A stretch of 64,000 nucleotides of DNA from Phyllobacterium calauticae. Its GTDB lineage: Bacteria > Pseudomonadota > Alphaproteobacteria > Rhizobiales > Rhizobiaceae. How positions within the stretch are numbered: position 1 is the stretch's first letter; every line of letters starts with the position of its first letter. Position numbers and translations under genes: made by a program. A model generated the notes under the pieces. It ran no database searches and was not told the origin of the DNA. It saw nothing but the letters and a program-made list of their open reading frames with translations. Location of the stretch: NCBI RefSeq assembly GCF_019991125.1, contig NZ_JAGENB010000001.1, positions 930,001 to 994,000 of the forward strand, in the 5' to 3' direction. Positions 59,855 to 64,000 of the stretch are shown piece by piece.

Positions 59855-62695
59855 ATGGGTCTTTCCATCATTCTGTCGATCATCGCACTGGTTGTAGCGG
59901 CCACGGCGCGTCAGCAAGTAACCGCGCTGCGCAAGCAGGTCGAAGAATTGCGACGGCAGATTGCGGAAAAAACGCAACCGGCACCGGCAGCCAGCGATAC
60001 CGCAAAGCCGATTCGCCGTTTCCGGGCCGACGAGGCCTTGACGGAGGCACCGGCACGCGCAGTTCCCCCGGCCGAGCCCGTGGGAACACCGATACCGGCC
60101 ATGATGGCATCAGCGCGGCTGGACCCGAAAAAGGTGGCGCAAATCATGTCGGGCAAGCCGTCGGCAACGCCTGTCACCGTCCGCGCAACACCGGCACCAT
60201 CCGTACCGGCAGCCCGGCCAAAGAAGACCTACGGCGATTTCGAGCGGTCGCTTGGCCGCAACTGGCCCGTGTGGATCGGCGGCGTTGCGCTGTTCCTTGG
60301 CGGTATCTTCGTCGTCCAGTATTCCATCGAGAACGAACTGCTCGGCCCTGGTATCCGGCTCTGTCTTGGTGCGATTTTCGGCCTGCTGCTTCTTGGCGCG
60401 GGTGAATATCTGCGCCGCAAGGAAAAGCCGCTTGGCCTGTCCGTCGAGGGCCCGGACTATATCCCGGGTGTTCTCACCGCCGCGGGATCAGCGGCCCTCT
60501 TTGCCGTCGTCTATGCCGCCCACGGCATCTATGGCTTTATCGGCAGTTCGACCGCCTTTCTCGCATTGGGCGCCGTCGGCCTTGCCACCCTTGCCCTCGC
60601 CATCAAACACGGCCCGTGGATTGCCGGCCTTGGCCTTATCGGCTCCTACCTGACACCGGCACTGGTCAATGCACAGGCACCGGCACCCTACAGCTTCATG
60701 ACCTATCTGTCGGTCGTCACGCTCGTCGCGGTTGTCCTCGCCCGGGCGAAGGCATGGCCGTTGATCGGCGGCGCGGCGATACTTCTCGCGGCGCTCTGGG
60801 GGGCGGCCTATACCGGGTTCGACCCCATGCCGAATGGCGGGGCCCTTGGCTTGTTGACGGTCAGCGTGCTGGCCCTCTCCGTCTTCAGCCATCTGAAGCC
60901 GGCCGGCTACACCCTGTTCGACCGTACCGAGGAACCCTGGTACGATCCTATCACCATAGCGGGTGCCGCCGGTGTGGTTCTTCTCGGTCTTGGCTATGTC
61001 TCGCACGATCTTTTCGGACTGGCATCGTCGCGCTATCTGGTCCTGGCAACACTCATTATTGCCGTGTCGGCATTGGCACCGCTCCTGATACGCCGGGCCC
61101 TGCCCTTCCTTGTTCCAGCCGCCCTCATCGCGCTTGTTCCGCTCTCCCTCGCGGATATGCATCATCTGCTGGACAGCGGCTACAACAGTTCGGGATTGTC
61201 GCTCTACGATCCGGCGAAATATCGCAGCTTTGCCATAGTCATCGCACTTGCCTTCACCGCCATTGGTGTTCTTGCGGCAACGGTGCTTGCGCGGTTGCCT
61301 GATATCGTGCGCGGCCTTGCCTATGCGGCGCTGGGAACCGCCATTCCCTTCGTGATGATCACAGTGATGCTCTATATCTTCGGCAACACACCTGCCGCAA
61401 CCGAAGAAATACTCACCGTCGGGCTCGCAATCACCGGCTTCGGCGCTGCGACATGGCTGACGCGCCTGTGGAAGGACGATGTGAAGCCGGCATCCCCGGC
61501 ATGGCTGTTTGACGCCGCATCCATCGGTTTCGCTGTGCTCGCCCTTTTCGTGGTGTTCGACCCGCAATGGCGCGTTCTGGCCGCCTGCGCCCTGGCGGTT
61601 GTCTATGCCTTCGCCACACGGACCCGCCTTGCACCGGTGCTGCGCTTTGCGCCGGCGGTGTTTGCCGTTGTCATCCTCGGGCATATTCTCTTCGATCCGA
61701 CGATCGTCGGCAGCGACCGCCTGTCCACCACGCCGTTCTTCAACCAGCTCCTGCTCAATTACGGCGGTTTCTTCGCGGCCATGATCGTTGCGCAGCTCGT
61801 GCTGGCCAAAGGGATCAAGGACACCGCTTACCGGCTTGCACAGGCCCTTGCCGTGCTGGCAGGCTTCGTGCTCGTCAATATCCTCGTCCGCCACTGGATG
61901 AACGGGGGCACGCTCGACAGCGGCGGCGATGTAACGTTGAGCGAGCAGTCACTCTACACGCTCATCGCACTCGGCGGATCATTGTCGCTGATGATGCTGA
62001 GCCGAGGCGGCCAGGACTGGCTCTACCGCATCGCCGCGCTCATTGTCGGTTACATCGGCATCCTTGTGGCCGTCACCCAGCATTTCATTCTCCTCAATCC
62101 GCTGTTTGATGGCTCGGTCGGCGGCGGCCTGATCTTCAACAGCCTGTTCATGGGCTACCTGTTGCCGGGCCTTCTGGCGGCCCTCGTGGCGCTCAACGCT
62201 TTCGGCGAACCGCAGATAAAGCTGTTCGGCTTGCCGCTGGTCATGGCGCAGGCCAACCGCCCCCGGCATTATGCCATGGCCCTGGCAATCCTGTCCGGCC
62301 TCATGCTGTTCACATGGGTGACGCTCACCATCCGGGTATTCTTCTGGGGCAGCAGCATTCATCTGTGGAAGGGCGTGGATTCGATGGAAATGTTCACCTA
62401 CTCGGCCGTCTGGCTGCTGTTCGGCCTTGGCCTCTTCGGATTGGGCGCGTGGCGGCAGAACAGGCCATTGCGCCTGATCTCGGCTCCGATCGTGTTCCTT
62501 GTGATCGCCAAGGTCTTCCTGCTCGACATGTCGAACCTTGAAGGCATCCTGCGGGCCCTCTCCTTCATCGGATTGGGTCTGTCGCTGGTTGGCGTCGGCC
62601 TGTTCTACCAGCGCATTCTCAATGCGGGGGCGGCAGCTACGCCGCCCACCAGCGATGAAAATGGTGCACCGGGCCGCGCCCCTGACCCACATTGA
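59855..62695 (+). CDS. DUF2339 large multi-spanning membrane protein
   Basis: A 946-residue inner-membrane protein with an N-terminal TM, coiled-coil (VTALRKQVEELRRQIAEKT), Pro-rich linker and about 25 TM helices. The DUF2339 motif GDFERSLGRNWPVWIGGVAL begins the membrane part. The start at 59855 follows GGAG, partly inside a hairpin. Its function is unknown in general. The last 59 bp overlap the convergent thiD. Confidence 0.88.
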   Translation: MGLSIILSIIALVVAATARQQVTALRKQVEELRRQIAEKTQPAPAASDTAKPIRRFRADEALTEAPARAVPPAEPVGTPIPAMMASARLDPKKVAQIMSGKPSATPVTVRATPAPSVPAARPKKTYGDFERSLGRNWPVWIGGVALFLGGIFVVQYSIENELLGPGIRLCLGAIFGLLLLGAGEYLRRKEKPLGLSVEGPDYIPGVLTAAGSAALFAVVYAAHGIYGFIGSSTAFLALGAVGLATLALAIKHGPWIAGLGLIGSYLTPALVNAQAPAPYSFMTYLSVVTLVAVVLARAKAWPLIGGAAILLAALWGAAYTGFDPMPNGGALGLLTVSVLALSVFSHLKPAGYTLFDRTEEPWYDPITIAGAAGVVLLGLGYVSHDLFGLASSRYLVLATLIIAVSALAPLLIRRALPFLVPAALIALVPLSLADMHHLLDSGYNSSGLSLYDPAKYRSFAIVIALAFTAIGVLAATVLARLPDIVRGLAYAALGTAIPFVMITVMLYIFGNTPAATEEILTVGLAITGFGAATWLTRLWKDDVKPASPAWLFDAASIGFAVLALFVVFDPQWRVLAACALAVVYAFATRTRLAPVLRFAPAVFAVVILGHILFDPTIVGSDRLSTTPFFNQLLLNYGGFFAAMIVAQLVLAKGIKDTAYRLAQALAVLAGFVLVNILVRHWMNGGTLDSGGDVTLSEQSLYTLIALGGSLSLMMLSRGGQDWLYRIAALIVGYIGILVAVTQHFILLNPLFDGSVGGGLIFNSLFMGYLLPGLLAALVALNAFGEPQIKLFGLPLVMAQANRPRHYAMALAILSGLMLFTWVTLTIRVFFWGSSIHLWKGVDSMEMFTYSAVWLLFGLGLFGLGAWRQNRPLRLISAPIVFLVIAKVFLLDMSNLEGILRALSFIGLGLSLVGVGLFYQRILNAGAAATPPTSDENGAPGRAPDPH

Positions 62696-63437
62696 GCCCG
62701 TCGGCGGCAGCCATGGCTGCCGTCAGATAGGCTTTCGCCTCGCCGATTGCCGCCGGCAGATCAAGACCCTTGGCCAGCCCGCTGGCAATCGCCGCCGCCA
62801 GGGTGCAGCCCGTGCCGTGGTCATGGGTGGTGGCGAGCCGCGGTCCGTCGAAGCGCGTGATAGACGCACCGTCGAACAAGAGGTCGGTACTGAGGCTTGT
62901 ATGCCCGTGACCGCCCTTGATCAGCACCGCCGCCGGGCCAAGCTTCAGCAGCAGCTCCGCCTGCCGCGCCATCTCCCGTTCGGTTTCCGCTACGCGGGTG
63001 CCAGTCAGCAACGCGGCTTCCGGCAGATTGGGCGTGAGCACAAGTGCCAGCGGCAGGAGCTGTTGGCGCAGCGCCTCCACCGCCTCCGGCTGCAAGAGCC
63101 GATCGCCCGATGTTGCCACCATCACCGGATCGACAACTGCCTTGCGCTGCCAGCGGTTCAAGGCTTCCGCGATGGTGTCAATGGTTTCGACCGTGGAAAC
63201 CATGCCGATCTTGATCGCCCCGACCGCGATATCCGAGAGAACGGCATCGATCTGGGCGCGGATGATAGCCGGGCTCAGGTTCTCGATGGCGGTGACGCCC
63301 CGGGTGTTCTGTGCGGTGATCGCGGTCAGCACGCTCGTGCCATAGACACCGAGCGCCGAGAACGTCTTGATGTCGGCCTGGATACCGGCGCCGCCGCCGC
63401 TGTCGGAACCGGCGATGGTCAGGGCAATGGCGGTCAT
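62637..63437 (-). CDS. thiD: Bifunctional hydroxymethylpyrimidine kinase/phosphomethylpyrimidine kinase
   Basis: A 266-residue enzyme of the ribokinase fold: [19 protein letters not shown], then [13 protein letters not shown] and [17 protein letters not shown] with the catalytic Cys. It phosphorylates HMP to HMP-P and then HMP-PP, the pyrimidine half of thiamine. Its start overlaps the stop of thiE (ATGA), so the two are coupled. Its 3' end overlaps the DUF2339 gene by 59 bp. The carboxyl tail HHFHRWWAA is unusual. Confidence 0.95.
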   Translation of the reverse strand: MTAIALTIAGSDSGGGAGIQADIKTFSALGVYGTSVLTAITAQNTRGVTAIENLSPAIIRAQIDAVLSDIAVGAIKIGMVSTVETIDTIAEALNRWQRKAVVDPVMVATSGDRLLQPEAVEALRQQLLPLALVLTPNLPEAALLTGTRVAETEREMARQAELLLKLGPAAVLIKGGHGHTSLSTDLLFDGASITRFDGPRLATTHDHGTGCTLAAAIASGLAKGLDLPAAIGEAKAYLTAAMAAADGLNVGQGRGPVHHFHRWWAA

Positions 63438-64000
63438 GCGGTTGCCCTCAACGCCTCGTCGACGGCATCGCGAAGCACCTGTGCGGCGGCGCGCGGATCC
63501 GCCTGACGGAAGATCGCCGAAATCACCGCAACCCCATCGGCACCCGCGCGAATAGCCGGGGCGACCCGGCCGAGATCGATGCCCGCGATGGCGCCGACCG
63601 GCAGGTCGGGCTTTGCCGCGCGGATGATGGCGGCCAGCCGGGCAAACCCGTCAAAACCGATCGGACCGTCGGGGTTGTGCTTGGCAGGGGTTTCAAACAG
63701 GCCGCCCACGCAGGCATAGTCGATGGCAGAGCTTATGGCCGCCTGCGCATCCGCTTCATTCTTCACCGTCAGGCCGATGATTGCATCGGGGCCAAGCAGC
63801 GTGCGGGCGTCGGCGACCAGCATGTCCTCGCGCCCTATATGCACACCCTCGACACCCGCCACCAGCGCGACGTCGATGCGGTCATTCACAAGCAGGGGGA
63901 TGCCTGTGCCGTGCAGGGCCGCATGGATGGCACGGGCGCGCTCCACCATCTTGCGCGTCGGCGAGTTCTTGTCGCGATACTGGATGATCGTGGCGCCGCC
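63434..64000 (-). CDS. thiE: Thiamine-phosphate synthase (N-terminus beyond the window)
   Basis: A partial CDS that reads into the window from the right; about 188 codons are visible. TIM-barrel motifs: [50 protein letters not shown], and [11 protein letters not shown]. It joins HMP-PP and THZ-P into thiamine monophosphate. It precedes thiD in the same operon, with a 4-bp overlap. The rest of the operon lies beyond the right edge. Confidence 0.93.
   Translation of the reverse strand, partial: GGATIIQYRDKNSPTRKMVERARAIHAALHGTGIPLLVNDRIDVALVAGVEGVHIGREDMLVADARTLLGPDAIIGLTVKNEADAQAAISSAIDYACVGGLFETPAKHNPDGPIGFDGFARLAAIIRAAKPDLPVGAIAGIDLGRVAPAIRAGADGVAVISAIFRQADPRAAAQVLRDAVDEALRATA

Noticed and set aside
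60488-61894. 468-codon minus-strand frame opposite DUF2339
   Set aside because: Antisense to many TM helices, which makes the opposite strand open and hydrophilic. No family match by eye.

Overview
The window looks like part of an alphaproteobacterial chromosome of the order Hyphomicrobiales, most like the Brucella/Ochrobactrum/Phyllobacterium group. This rests on the IalB-family protein, ChoX-type and BetI-type proteins, DUF1127, DUF930 and GlsB small proteins, a Mn-cupin resembling mandelonitrile lyase, and a thiE-thiD pair. It is inference from family content; no alignment was run. The left ~40 kb is accessory in character: three very large autotransporters, decayed recombinase and IS110 fragments, and long non-coding gaps. 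The right ~23 kb is compact, appears more GC-rich and is chromosome-core-like.

Layout. 0-6.2 kb: partial nitroreductase divergent from a LysR regulator; tRNA-Arg(CCG) with the stump of a large serine recombinase abutting its 3' end; an SDR-fold protein lacking the catalytic Lys; a two-component pair (Cache-PAS histidine kinase, REC-MarR response regulator). 6.4-15.7 kb: autotransporter 1, an IalB-like secreted protein and autotransporter 2, which carries four 68-residue tandem repeats. 16-24 kb: an oligopeptide-type ABC importer operon that begins with a metallophosphoesterase and is divergent from a HAD-IIA phosphatase and an RpiR regulator, suggesting uptake and dephosphorylation of a phosphorylated compound. 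24.8-30 kb: an agmatinase-like ureohydrolase with His to Cys in a metal-ligand motif, the C-terminal half of an IS110 transposase and autotransporter 3. 30.4-36.3 kb: two DUF1254/DUF1214 secreted proteins, a GNAT acetyltransferase, the N-terminal piece of an IS110 transposase in opposite orientation, and a BetI-like regulator. 36.4-40.8 kb: a ChoX-like binding protein translationally coupled to a zinc alcohol dehydrogenase, then an H-NOX sensor directly abutting a GGDEF-EAL protein.

40.9-49.8 kb: a 51-residue ORF coupled to a fatty-acid desaturase, membrane and small stress-type proteins (TIGR04086-like, ankyrin, TonB-like DUF930, GlsB, YidB), then an MFS exporter divergent from an ArsR regulator and cupin, with two identical-architecture palindromic operators between them. 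50-64 kb: VOC, EamA, GST and MFS genes, a large membrane protein convergent with a three-gene operon of similar membrane-anchored proteins, a D-Ala-D-Ala carboxypeptidase, an idonate-type dehydrogenase, a lipoprotein transglycosylase, a DUF2339 protein whose ribosome-binding site lies in a hairpin, and thiD/thiE.

The most notable observations are: two complementary IS110 fragments that a single ~8.6 kb inversion would rejoin; the phosphatase-ABC-RpiR locus; the REC-MarR pair with a perfect palindrome upstream of a probable pseudo-enzyme; the H-NOX/c-di-GMP pair; the three-gene envelope operon; and the ArsR operator pair.
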